A DNA stretch of 64,000 nucleotides from Prorocentrum cordatum (GCA_963575745.1 CAUYUJ010014363.1:62001-126000); one strand, 5' to 3'. Positions 52,591 to 62,792 are shown, counted from the stretch's first letter. The notes: generated by a model not told the origin, from the letters alone. Translations and numbers: made by a program.

Positions 52591-52749
52591 CAGGTCGGGC
52601 CTGTCCCCCTGCGGGCGGATCCTGAACGAGAAGTGACACACAGACACAGGACATGTTCAGAGAGAGGCAAACAGCGATCCAACCATCGCCCCCAGACTCC
52701 TGTTCGACTACTTCTGGACATGTCTCCTGCAGATGGACAAGCCCGACGC
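52591..52749 (+). mobile_element. TTAAGTCGGG inverted-terminus element
   Basis: Left end CAGGTCGGGCCTGTCCCCCT then GCGGGCGGATCCTGAACGA; interior CATCGCCCCCAGACTCCTGT and TTCGACTACTTCTGGACA; right end CTCCTGCAGATGGACAAGCC then CGACG. No clear target duplication. Confidence 0.83.
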
Positions 52750-52784
52750 AAATCTTAGTGGACCCTGGAAACGACAGGGCCGTT

Positions 52785-52850
52785 TTTTTACGGGTTCCGT
52801 TTTGCCGTTTTTGTACCGGTTCCAATGCCGTTTTTTTACCGGTTCTCGGG
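52785..52850. repeat. GCCGTTTTTTTACCGGTTC short repeats
   Basis: Three near-copies of CCGTTTTT-TACCGGTTC between 52778 and 52845; similar words return at 53101-53145. Confidence 0.7.
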
Positions 52851-53092
52851 GATCTTCTGACCCGGGTCAATCCAGACCCGGGTCAGCAGGAAACCAAGAA
52901 ACTGCAGCGCAGGAAAAAAAAACTGCAACGCAGGTTTTCGCAAACCCGGGTCAGCCAACAGGCGCGGCCGCCTCGCGGCCACGAGCGGCTCCGAAACCCG
53001 GGTCAGCCAGAGGGGGTCTTCGCAGGATCCTGCAGGATCTGGCGCTCTGGCTGACCCCCGTTTGCATTGACCCCCGTCTCGAGGCTCCCGAG
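52845..53092. repeat. CCTGCAGGATCC dispersed family, copy 2
   Basis: CTCGGGGATCTTCTGACCCG, GGTCAATCCAGACCCGGGTC, GGATCCTGCAGGATCTGGCG and CTGACCCCCGTTTGCATTGA, then CCCCCGTCTCGAGGCTCCCG. Confidence 0.87.
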
Positions 53093-53208
53093 GTTCCGTC
53101 GCCGTGTTTTGACCGGTTCCGGTCGCCGTTTTTTTTGCCGTTTTTATGTTTAAGGGGCACTTTCTTGGAAACGGGGAAAAAACGGCCCTGCCGTTTCCGG
53201 GGCCCACA

Positions 53209-53330
53209 AAGAGTGATACTGAGACATACTCTGCCGGCGGTCCGCGCGGAGCTCTCTACGGCGCCACTCGGAGAAACCCGCGCGGACCTCCGAACCCGCC
53301 TGCTTATGCCATTGAGTTCCTCGAGAAGGG
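53209..53330. repeat. GC-rich fold-back element, short copy 3
   Basis: Left GGCGGTCCGCGCGGA (53238-53252) and right CCGCGCGGACCTCCG form the stem; GACATA words lie outside it on the left, and the reverse arm has GGCATAAGC. It lacks the long central palindromes of copies 1 and 2. Confidence 0.65.
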
Positions 53331-53648
53331 GGGAGGCTGATCTGGTCGTGCCGACTCCTCCCCGGTGGGCGCCGCGGTATTCGCGGCATCGAGATGCATC
53401 GGATCGGCGGAAAGCAGTAGCGGAGTCGGAAGAGATCGAATCGGCGAACATCTGCAAGTTTATAGAGCCTCCTGCAAATCAATGAGGCCTCCATTGAGAG
53501 AGACCCCGACATCCAGACCGGAATCCGAAATCGAATCGAATGGGCATCGGAATCGATCGACATCGAATATGACCGAGCTGGAGAGTCAAAATGAGCCTCG
53601 AGAGAGGACGGGGGGACGATGATCTGGCAGTGCCGCGATCTCCCGCCT

Positions 53649-54050
53649 TTCGGGAATCTGCTGACCCTGGCCAACCCTGAGCTGGGTCCCTCCTGCCTCC
53701 TCCTTCCTCCCTCCTCCCTCCTCCCTCCTCCCTCCTCCCTCCTCCCTCCTCCCTCCTCCCTCCTCCTCCTCCTCCTCCTCCTCCTCCTCCTCCTCCTCCT
53801 CCTCCGACTCCTCCTACTCCTCCTCCTCCCTCCTCACTCGTCCCTCCTCCCTCCTCCCTCCTCCCTTCTCCCTCCTCCTCCTTCTCCTCCTCCTTCTTCT
53901 CGCAGGATCCTGCAAGATCCTGCAGGACCCTGCAGGATCCTGCGCCCTAGCCTGGGTCAGTGCAACCCGGGCTCTGCAGGATCCTGCAAGATCTTGTGTC
54001 TGACTGACCCCTGTTTGCATCGACGCTCGCCTCAAGACCCCCGACCCTTG
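53649..54050. repeat. CCTGCAGGATCC dispersed family, copy 3, expanded by (TCC)n
   Basis: Left end TCGGGAATCTGCTGACCCTG, GGCCAACCCTGAGCTGGGTC; then about 200 bp of CCTCCCT/TCC repeats (53695-53897); then GCAGGATCCTGCAAGATCCT, CCCGGGCTCTGCAGGATCC and CTGACCCCTGTTTGCATCGA. Confidence 0.8.
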
Positions 54051-54459
54051 GGCGCCGACTGAAGCCTGCAAGCGAACGAGGTACTTCTGGCAGGCGCAGC
54101 AGTATACGGAAGGGCAAAAAAGTGACCCTGACAAGTCTTCGACCCCCCATATATGGGGTAACTAATTACTTTTCCGCGGCACCCGGAGGAGGGAGGAGGA
54201 GGAGGAGGAAAATTAGGTTTTTGGACCAATCGTATTCACCGCCGAGAGAACAGGGGAGAAACCAAAACTAAAAACCTCTTGACGGATAAACTAAAAGCCA
54301 GCGGGCCCACAAGGGCACAGAGTCTGTGGTCGTGCTGATTCCTCTCCCCCCTTGGGCGCCTGGCTCCTGCCGGAGACGCCCTGGGACGCCGCGAAGTCCA
54401 CGGAGCTTATGGGCGTGCCAGCCGCCGCCTGCGGGCGGTTCCGCGCGGCCCGCTGCCTT

Positions 54460-54785
54460 CGATGCCGCGGTCGTCGCCGTCGTCGTCGTCGTCGTTGCCT
54501 TCATGGTCGTCGACATCGACGTCCTCGTCGTCGACGTCATCGTCGTCGCGGTCGTCGCCGACGTTGTTGTCGTGGTGGTCGTAATCGACGCGGCACTCGT
54601 CGTAGTCGCCGTGGCAGTCGCCGTCGCCGTCGTGGTTTCCGCCGCCGCCGCCGACGTCGTGGTCGCCGCCGTCGACATCGGGGTCGTCGTCGCCATCGCC
54701 GTCGCCGCGGTCGTCCGCGTCGCCGTCATCGACACCATCGCGGCCCTCGTCAACCGCGTCGCCGTCGCCGTCGTCATTGTCGCCC
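54460..54785. repeat. (GTC)n microsatellite
   Basis: About 320 bp of CGTCGTCGTCGC with few interruptions; opposite-strand phase (GAC)n. Confidence 0.92.
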
Positions 54786-55700
54786 CCCTCCGCCCTCCTC
54801 CTCCTCCTCCTCCTCCACCTCCTCCTCCTCCTCCTCCTTCTCCTCCTCCCCTACCGTGTGCCAGGCGACACGAGATTATTAAAATTTGTATCGCCGGCAG
54901 CGGTCGCTGCCCGAGGAGGGGGGGCGAGTAACGGCAGCACTTGGGCGGGGAGGGCACGTCGGAGCAGGGGCGCACTGCGATCTTCACAGCAGGCGCGCGC
55001 GCGCACCACCATTTGCCTTTTGTTTGGGGGTTGGTCCTCCTCCTTCTCATCATCCTCCTGCTTCTCCTCCTCCTCCTCCTCCCCTTCCTCCTCCTTCTGC
55101 TCCTCCTCCTCCTCCTCCTCCTCCTCCTCCTCCCTCCTCCTCCCTCCTCCCCTCTTCCTCCCCCTCCTCCTACTCCTCCTTCTCCTCCTCTCTTCTCCTT
55201 CCTCCTCCTCCTCCTCCTCTTCCTCCTCCCCCTCCTCCTCCCCTCCTCCTCCTCCTCCTCCTCCTCCTCCTTCCTCCTCCCCCTCTTCCTCCCCTCCCTC
55301 CTCTGTCCCCCTCCTCCCCCTCCTCCTCCTCCTCCTCCTCCTCTCCTCCTCCTCTTCTCCTCCTCCTCCTCCTCCTCCTCGCCTCCTCACTGAACTGAAC
55401 TGACTCCCGTGTGCCAGGCGACACGAGATTGTCAGAATCGTTATCCGCGGCAGCGGTCGCTGCCCAGGGGGGGGGGGGGGCGAGCAACGGCAGCGCTTCC
55501 TCTCCTCCTCCTCTCCTCTCTTCATCCTCCTCTTCTCCTCCTCCTCCTCCTCCACCTCTCCTCTTCCTCCTCCCCCTCCCTCCTCTCTTCCCCCTTCCTC
55601 CTCCTTCTCCTCGTCCTCCGCCCCCTCCTCCTCCTCCTCCTCCTCCTCCTCCTCCTCCTCCTCCTCCTCCTCCTCTTCCTCGACACCTCTGGCATCGGCG
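54785..55700. repeat. Long (TCC)n tracts with two copies of a 90-bp spacer
   Basis: Pyrimidine tracts at 54785-54852, 55045-55385 and 55500-55682. Two spacers (54855-54945 and 55409-55500) share GTGTGCCAGGCGACACGAGA and GGCAGCGGTCGCTGCCC, then GGGGGGCGAG-AACGGCAGC. Very long poly-Ser/Pro/Leu and poly-Glu frames are artefacts. Confidence 0.9.
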
Positions 55701-56490
55701 TTGTTCTCTGACATGCTCTGACGGCAACGCGGCGCGAACCTACTTTAGGGATATCATTCATCGGGCCCCACCACTTCGCGCCTGTCCCTGCGGGCTTGCC
55801 GCGGCAGGCGCCGAAGGCCCACGCTCGCGCCGCATCTATTGGTGAATCCTGTCGAGATTGGCTTGGTGCGGGTTGTCCGCGTCCAATGCTCCAACTTGCG
55901 CGCAGTGCGCCGCAGCGCGTTCCAACAGCTGGCTGTCGAGATGGACTGAAGGAGGAAGCGAGGCTCGACCAAGGGAGCTGGGATGAGGAGGGAGGAGAGG
56001 AACAATGAGAAGAGGGACAAAGAGGGAGAGTGGTGGAAGCCAAGGCAATGGCCATCGCCGAGGCCAGGCCAACGCAACGCAGACTCGAGGCCACAAGATG
56101 GTGTCCGGGTCACCGCAACGCCTAGTCAACAAATAACGCCCAAAAATCCATACCATACGCGCATCAACGAATGATGGTGGGCGGCAAGTACGCAGAGCAT
56201 GCGCGGTTCGATGGAGGTCTCAGGCCAGTGGTCAGAGTGTCAGCGCGGTTACTGCAACAAGGGAGACTGAGAAAATGCACAAATGCGAAAAAGTCCAACC
56301 CCACTATTTAGCCAACGCCCGCAACTCTCACACACTGGCCACTCCAAGCTGAGCGCGAAAGCTGGTGCCCTCAAGCGGCAGACCTGGAGCCCGTTACAGT
56401 GTTCTCTGCGCAGGCATGCCCATGAGTTGTGCACGTCGCTACCTCATCTGTCGCTGTGGCTGTGCGTAGATGAAGACAAGGCTGCGTGAG
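55700..56490. other. Unassigned sequence
   Basis: No repeat or gene that I can support. Confidence 0.4.
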
Positions 56491-56496
56491 CACAAA

Positions 56497-56645
56497 CCAT
56501 CGGAGCTTCGCGCGGATTTCTTGCAGCGGGGCTGGACCCCCCCCGCTGGAGCGCGGAGCGCGCCAGCGGAGGCGCCGAAGTGCCGCAGGGGAGGCCCAAG
56601 GCTGCTCCAAGAAATCTGTGCGGACTTTCGAGACTTCGAATAGGA
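56497..56645. repeat. GC-rich fold-back element, copy 4
   Basis: The left GAGCTTCGCGCGGATTTCTTG and the right arm read backwards GAAAGTCCGCACAGATTTCTTG form an imperfect stem. The loop is GC-rich with CCCCGCTGG-AGCGCGGAGCG-CGCCAGCGG. Confidence 0.75.
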
Positions 56646-57665
56646 GATCGACTACTTGAATGGATGTACCCCAAGATTGACTTTCTGGTCAGGGTTAAGG
56701 AGCACAGGCATAGTGCTCGTGGATCTACGGGGCACTCTGCGCATTCGCTTCGTAGAATCGCCGAGCACGTCAGTTCTGGGGCACATCAGTTCTGCAGCCG
56801 ATCCCCTACTCAAAGAGTCCATGTGCATGCAGTGGCTTCTTCTTCTTCCTCCATTGCCTTCGTTCTGGCGGCGAGACCGGGCGAGAGGGTAGAGGGCGCG
56901 GGGCGTTCTCGCAAGGCTCGGGAGGGCTCCAGCCTCCCGAGAAGCTTTCTGCAACCCTAAATAAGGAACGAGGCCCCTTTTGTCCATAAGTTAACCTTCG
57001 ATTTCCTGTCGAAGACATAAGGAAAGCCTGAGGCAAGCTGTGAAACACTTAAGGAAAACGGAGCCCCTTCCCAACGAAAAGGGTTCCTTCTTCAGGGCCC
57101 CGACTGTACGATGGACAAGCTGGAGAAGCCCAAGGCGATGACAGCCTGAGAGGTGCGCCTTCAGAAACTGAGGGGAATCCTCAAGATCAGTCCGAGGCCA
57201 GGAACTGGCAGTCGTGAAAGATAGGGACGTGCTTCAGGCTGGTAACTCTGAGCCTCCTCCAAGGACGCGAACGGCCTCTCAGAAGGCGCGAGGGCTCCCG
57301 CGAATCCCCGCCGCCTCCTGAGAAGGCCTGCCCCCGCTCGGACGCCTGGTGCCTTGGCTTCACGAATCAGCTCTCTCCGGTGGCTGCTCGGGGCGCTCTG
57401 GGTACTCCCGGAACGGTGCCGGCGAGGCACAGCCGCTGGAAGGCACCCTGAGGCCGCAAAGCTGCCCAGAGGCCACGAGAACCGCCCGAAAAGCCTCGAG
57501 CTTCGAACCTCGAAGCTCACTCGCCGCCGAGCGAGGCCCTCCTCGCGCCCGTGCGCGGGCGGCTGGCCGCGAGAGGTCACGAAAGGCGCCCGAGATCCTC
57601 GAGCTTCGAATCTGTGGCGCCGCCGAGCCGTGGCGCTCGCCGCTGGAAGGCCCTCGCGGAGCTGG
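56646..57665. other. Unassigned sequence
   Basis: No feature supported. Short Arg/Ser/Ala-rich frames on both strands (57161-57670 minus, 57349-57873 plus) overlap and exclude each other. Confidence 0.4.
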
Positions 57666-57667
57666 AG

Positions 57668-57716
57668 CACGCCAGGAGGAGGAGGTGGAGGAGGAGGAGG
57701 AGGAGGAGGAGGAGGG
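57668..57716. repeat. (GGA)n microsatellite
   Basis: GGAGGAGGTGGAGGAGGAGG-type run. Confidence 0.92.
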
Positions 57717-57972
57717 TACTGAGGGTACTGATGATCCGGGGTGGGTCCACACCCCCTGGCACACAGGCCGAAAGCAGGAAGCTAGCCTACGCTATCCTCC
57801 TCGTCCCAATCCGCCGAAAAGTCCTCCCGACGGCGCTGGTCACTCTCCCAAGCAACAAGCGCCTCGGGGGTAGCGAAACCGTGCAAGTTCGCAATCAGTT
57901 GGGGTGACAAGGCCGAAAGCTCAGCGATCGCTGAGGTTGGGAGAGGATCACCCTCGGCCGCTACTGGTGCCT

Positions 57973-58858
57973 CTACAGCTTCGCTGTTAGGACCCGCATC
58001 CCAACCAGCACCACCCCCACAGGCTCAAAGCCAAGCAAAGGACCCCAAACAGCCTTCGTCCCGTCTGTCGGGCCAAACGGGGTGCCCACAGTGGCCTTAC
58101 CCAGGTTATGGCCTGGGAACAAACCACGCTTTAAACGGGACCTCTGGGTCTTATACCCCGAATGGGAGGATCCTTTGCAGTTAGATTGAAGGCCTCCCCT
58201 CGCACTCTGCTGCGCCGAAGCCCCACAGCACTTACAAAAAATTATGTCATCAAGAGCTGCACAGTCCTCAGCCTGGACCGTGGCCTGGACGATGGAATGG
58301 CCTCTAAGCACCCAGGGAACACCAGAAACCTGGAGGAAGTCCCTGGGGGCAGGATGAGGCGGAGGCGGAGGGGGAGGAAGAGCAGAACCCATAGCCCCCA
58401 TGGCCCTGGGACCCCGCTCAAAAGGCCTCACACCCGCCTCCTGGCAGGCCTCCTGGAGGGCCTGCGAAAACTCATCTTCGAATTCAATATCCGCTGTACC
58501 GGCAATGCCGTCAGAATCAGGTTGCTCCAGGGACCCGAAGGCAGCCTGGGCACGTCCATGCCACAAAGCACAGTCTCTGACAATTCGCTTACAACCTGAA
58601 ACAAACAAGGGCCAGCGCTCAGGAATTGCCCAGAGCTTTGCCCCCTGCTTGGCATATTTGTCTGCCATCCGGTTGCCTCGAATTAGCCAGGTATCATGAT
58701 CAGTTATTGCATTCGCCTCGGACTGGTGGGCTTTCACTCTACAGACTGACGCTCGGCGACCTATGCCGGCCCACCATTCAGTCCAGTTGTGGCGCCGAGG
58801 GTTATCATAAGACAAAGCTGTGCCCGCATTCTGCGCGCACTCCACAGCGCCTGAGCAG
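57973..58858 (-). pseudogene. Element B RNase H remnant with Cys motif
   Basis: The minus-strand frame entering from the (GGA)n tract reads GTALSYDNPRRHNWTEWWAG, then VCRVKAHQSEANAI and WLIRGNRMADKYAKQGA. The KAHQS...GN.MAD.YA.QGA pattern is the C-terminal half of a type-1 RNase H (last catalytic Asp region). The N-terminal half, with the first three acidic residues, is missing where the polypurine tract begins. After an acidic and Pro-rich linker comes DDIIFCKCCGASAQ, RGGLQSNCKG and RLKRGLFPGHN, a Cys-containing module I remember from dinoflagellate retroelement proteins. The frame stays open upstream through the tract (to 59331), but that part is repeat-derived. Probably part of element B, whose reverse transcriptase lies upstream on the same strand. 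Confidence 0.6.
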
Positions 58859-59030
58859 GAGGAGGGAGGAGGAGGGAGGAGGAGGAGGAGGAGGAGGAAG
58901 ATGAGAGGAGGAGGAGGAGAGAGGAGGAGGAGGAGGAGGAGGAGGAGATGGAGAGGAGGGAAGGAGGAGGAAGGAGGAGAGGAGGAGGAGGAGGGAGGAG
59001 GTGAGGAGGAGGAGGAGGAGGAGGAGGTTC
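58855..59030. repeat. (GGA)n microsatellite
   Basis: About 175 bp of GGAGGA with GGAAGG variants; it replaces or interrupts the RNase H sequence. Confidence 0.93.
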
Positions 59031-59149
59031 GCCTGAGCCCGTCGGAGAAACCCTTCGACGCAGCCGAGCGGCGCCGCGCCTCCGCTGCCTTCTCCCAGGG
59101 GCGGACCGCCGACCCCGGCCATAAACACTGGGCGACCGCTCTAAAAAAT

Positions 59150-59262
59150 CCTCCTCCTCCTCCTCCTCCCTCCTCCTCCTCCTCGTCCTCCTCCTCCTCC
59201 TCCTCCTCCCCCTCCTCCTCCTCCTCCTCCTCCTCCTCGTCCTCCTCCTCGCCAGTGGCCAG
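59150..59262. repeat. (CTC)n microsatellite
   Basis: Complementary orientation to 58855-59030, 120 bp away; the two could form a long imperfect hairpin. Confidence 0.93.
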
Positions 59263-59436
59263 GATCCGCCACGGGGGAGCTGCGATGCTGAAGGGGCGCG
59301 CGGGGCACACAGAGAAAGTACACGCACACACAAACGACAGGACTCCCTGTGTCTTCGTGTGCTCTCAGGGTTTTTTGTCCTCCCCCCCACTTCCCATCTT
59401 GTCCCATGCTTTTGGGGGGAATCGACGATTTGATTG

Positions 59437-59475
59437 TGTCTCTGTGTGTGTGTGTGGTGTGTGTGTGTGTTCTCC
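59437..59475. repeat. (TG)n microsatellite
   Basis: TGTGTGTGTGGTGTGTGTGT-type run. 59476-59910 has no recognisable feature. Confidence 0.9.
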
Positions 59476-59911
59476 CCTCCTGAGATTCATTAGATGAAGG
59501 AAGACCTGCTTTTTGCTCGGACGTTTGCGAGTAGGCACTTTGCGAATAGCGGAACGCGCTCGGCGACTTGCCCCCAGCAACCATCGATCCTCCGGCATCG
59601 ATGGGAGGCGGGGTTGGGGTTCGGAGACCGCCACACCTTCGAAGAACTCCGAAGCCTACCCCCACCGCCCATCGAATTGCCTGAATTGTCGATCCGCGAG
59701 GGCAGGGTTCGGATTTCGCGGCCGACCCGGCTGCACGTCGAGCTGGCGGGATCCAGGCCTTGCCAGAGTCCAAAAAGTCTCGCGCCGATCGTTGCGGCAG
59801 GAGCGCTGCGTCCGCAGGACGCATATATGTACACCATGCAGATCGACGCCACCGTGTGGCGCCCCCCCCGTCAGACGCTAGCGAGCTTGAGCAGGGACCG
59901 ACCGTCCTGGT

Positions 59912-60094
59912 ATTCTCATAGGCCTACCACGACATCTCCTTAGAACCCAAACATGTTCTGAAAATAAAAACGATATTCTTAGAACATGAGTCCGATGTGT
60001 TAAAACAAGACAATCCCAGCCAGAAAGGTTCTCAGAACATTCCGTGCAGACCACAAAAGGTCCTTCGAACATTCTTTGGTGGGCCTATAGGCGA
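59912..60094. repeat. Possible small inverted-terminus element
   Basis: CTCATAGGCCTACCA at the left and TGGTGGGCCTATAG at the right are inverted copies; the interior is AT-richer than the flanks with several AGAACAT/TTAGAAC words. Only one copy in the window. Confidence 0.4.
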
Positions 60095-60220
60095 GCCATG
60101 ACGCTTCGCCACTGCTTGACCAGCGGCCAAAATATCATCTGCATTTCAAATGCTGGGCAGTGGCGGACGATCGAGTCGGACGAACGGGGGGGGGCGTAGC
60201 AGAAAGGGAATAACGGATCG

Positions 60221-60450
60221 GCTTCGGGGATCTTCTGACCTGGGCCAATCCAAACCCGGGTCAGTCAGGCCTTGCAGAATCCTGCAAAATCTGGCAGATC
60301 CTGCACCCAAGGCGAAAGATCCTGTAAAATCCTGCAGGGTCCTGCACCCAAACCCGGGTCAATGCGACCCTCGCCCTGCAGGATCCTGCAAGCTTGGGCG
60401 CTCTGGCTGACCTCCGCTTGCATGACCCCCGTCGCAAGGCTCCCGACGGC
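60221..60450. repeat. CCTGCAGGATCC dispersed family, copy 4
   Basis: TTCGGGGATCTTCTGACCTG, CCAATCCAAACCCGGGTCAG, TCAGGCCTTGCAGAATCCTG, CTGCAGGATCCTGCAAGCTT, TCTGGCTGACCTCCG and GACCCCCGTCGCAAGGCTCC. Confidence 0.87.
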
Positions 60451-60519
60451 TCACGCAGCTGCAGTCCCCGGTGCCTCCCAAGCCGAGCGACGCCCTCGCA
60501 TCGAGGAGGGCGCCTGGCG

Positions 60520-60668
60520 GCAAAAGGAGGAGGAGGAGGAGGGGGAGGAGGAGGAGGAGGAGGAGGATCAGGAGGAGGAGAAGGAGGAAGAGGAAGAGGA
60601 GGAGGAGGAGGAGGAGGAGGAGGAGGAGGAGGAGGAGGGGGAGGAGGAAGAGGAGGAGGAGGAAGAAG
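60520..60668. repeat. (GGA)n microsatellite
   Basis: About 150 bp of AGGAGGAGG. Confidence 0.93.
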
Positions 60669-60894
60669 CTTCCGCACCCTCCCCCTCCGTGTTCCTCCGT
60701 CCTCCCGCGAGCATCCCTCCTCATGCCTTCTCTTCTCTGCCCTCTCGCCCTTCTCTCGCGGTTCTCGCCCCCGCCCCCTCCCCCCCTGCGCGCTGCCAGA
60801 CGTGCAGCTGCCTCCACCGTCAACCCTGCGCGTCCAGCAGCATGCTCCACACTGGTCACTGGGTGCCTCAATCTCCCAGTCGTAACCGACGAGA

Positions 60895-61012
60895 TCAGTC
60901 GCTACCGGCTTTGCAGCAAACTCCCCGCACCGTCGCGACCGATCTGCTTCCACATCGGTTGCGACCGATCGGTCGCCATTTTGGAATCGGTCGCGATCAG
61001 TCGCGACCCACT
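60895..61012. repeat. GGTCGCGACCGAT-type palindromic words
   Basis: ACCGTCGCGACCGATC, GGTTGCGACCGATCGGTCGC and GAATCGGTCGCGATCAGTCG share the self-complementary core GTCGCGAC or ACCGATCGGT. 61013-61335 has only a G13 run near 61128. Confidence 0.65.
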
Positions 61013-61334
61013 TGCAGCCACCATCCCTCTGAGCGTAGGTGGTTTTACGAATTTTGTATTCTCTCCGCCTCCTTCCCCTGCTTGGGGGAGGGGCTTACCG
61101 CTCCCCCTACCCCCTCCACTGGGCCTGGGGGGGGGGGGGGCGCGAGGCGGTAGAGCGTCCAAGATGGCTCAAGATAGATCCAAGATGGTCATGTCTCGGG
61201 TCTCCAGCGGCCGCTCGGTACGATCCGGGCAGCCCCCGCACGGTCTCGGCGAGGCGCAGCCGTTGGCACGCCTCCCGAGGCCGGAACACCGCCCAGAAAT
61301 CGAGAACAACGGCCCGAGAAAAGGGGCGTCGTTG

Positions 61335-61369
61335 TCCTCGCTGTCGTCGTCCTCGTCCACGCTCTCGTC

Positions 61370-61420
<51 letters not shown>

Positions 61421-61472
61421 CTCCTCCTCCTCCTCCTCCTTCTCCTCCTCCTCCTCCTCCTCCTCCTTTTCT
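61335..61472. repeat. (GTC)n to (CTC)n microsatellite
   Basis: CGTCGTCGTCGT run changing to CCTCCTCCT at about 61420. Confidence 0.93.
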
Positions 61473-61580
61473 TCCCGCAGCCCTTGGGGACCAATGTCTG
61501 AGGTGTCCACACATGCATACGTCAGCGGTGAGATAGGCGGCAAGTATAGCGGAGGACGAGGAGAGCAGCAATGGCCAGCA

Positions 61581-62330
61581 TCAACCCGACTCGCAATACA
61601 AATCGAGCGGGGCATATAGATGGGCAACTGACGCCTCCAGCCATGCATCCCCAGGAGGCGTGGGGGCACAGCGTTGTGAGGCTGCCTGCGTGATAACAGC
61701 AGCTGCGTAGAATTCCACCTGGCTGCTGTCAGGAGGGGCCAGGATCGGCATGGCATTCATGCACAGGCACTGACGGTCCCCCATGGGCACACATCTCGAC
61801 GTGACGGTCGGAGACGTATCTTGCAGGGAGCACAGGAACCTGACCTCGGGGACCTTCCACATGCAGGGCAGGTTGGCTTGCGGAGCAGGTGGGTTTAAAA
61901 TGAGCAAAGCCGCCAGGCCCGAGGACGCCGCACACAGCACAAGCGTCAGTGCCGCCCTCAAGCACGCACTGTCGAGCTCCAACTGCTTCCACTCCGAGGG
62001 CGACCTGGCAGAAATTCCCCATGGCTCATCGCAGCTCCTTAAAGGCCTGCACTAACCGCCCTTGACTTTGCAGCGGGGGGCGGGGTCCCACGAGTGAAGG
62101 AGGAAATCCGCCACGAGACCAATGACACGCCCAGCAAGAATAATATCAGTAATGAACAATAGCTCATTATGGAATCCCTCAGTGGAGTCCTGGAAAAGCT
62201 CGAGAATATTAAGAGACAAAACAAAAACATTCATGCCCACTATGGCACTGGACTCCTCCGCTCTGTCCTGGATGTCACCTTGACTCCTGGGAGCTGCACG
62301 GAGGATCACAATGTATTTAGTACCAGGGGC
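61581..62330 (-). pseudogene. Element B C-terminal domain, possibly methyltransferase-like
   Basis: On the minus strand, after the second zinc finger, the first frame reads KYIVILRAAPRSQGDIQDRA, GMNVFVLSLNI, then GRVIGLVADFLLHSWDPA before a stop at 62052-62054. Another frame continues EPWGISARSPSEWKQLELDS, CLRAALTLVLCAASSGLAAL and MWKVPEVRFLCSL, ending at 61581. I recall protein tails in dinoflagellate retroelements with an LxLFxGxRRxGD, SLDI, GPPCExWSxAR, then S-IWKLP series that looks like a DNA cytosine methyltransferase. The present sequence follows that series, but the position of the PPC loop reads DFLLHS, so the catalytic Cys is absent. Methyltransferase assignment is inference from memory; it could be a different fold. 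Confidence 0.35.
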
Positions 62331-62599
62331 CACAGGCATGTGGACCTCTGCCTGCGTGGGCATCTCTTCCTGGATGCATACTGGTTGGCACGAAATTCTC
62401 GGCATGCAAGTGGGAAGGCCCTTGGAGGCAGCCGCTCCCCTCAGCCTAGGTCCCGTCGTGAGGACAGGCGGGAGCTGCGCAGACTCCGCGTAGTGGCCTT
62501 TCTCTCGGAGCGTGCGTGCTAGCTCCGCGTCCGCCGCCTTAGCCGCCATCACCTGTTCGGGGCTCAGCGGTGCGATGACGGCCATCAGGTCCGCCAGGC

Positions 62600-62792
62600 A
62601 CTTCGATGAGCCATGCCGAACGTGTTTAAGCAATCTAAGATGCGCGTGGAAGTTGAGACCGCAAGCCATGCACACAGTGCCTGAAACGTAGATGGGAGGC
62701 CCATGCGCCCTTGGTGGCCAACACCGCCCCACAGTCCAAGCAGGGATACAAGGCGAGAGCCGACGGCGGACGCAGAAACGACGGGAGCGCAA
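62600..62792 (-). pseudogene. Element B zinc fingers
   Basis: Finger 1, at the end of the reverse-transcriptase frame, is CLDCGAVLATKGAWASHLRFRH (CxxC...H..(x)H); finger 2, in the frame that begins at 62792, is CMACGLNFHAHLRLLKHVRH followed by a Cys. A frame change lies between them around 62690. Both resemble the pair at the end of element A (33199-33360). In LINEs such fingers are thought to bind the template or target. Confidence 0.65.

Noticed and set aside
54777-55727. Poly-Ser, poly-Leu and poly-Glu proteins of 150-290 residues
   Set aside because: Translations of (TCC)n/(GGA)n on either strand.
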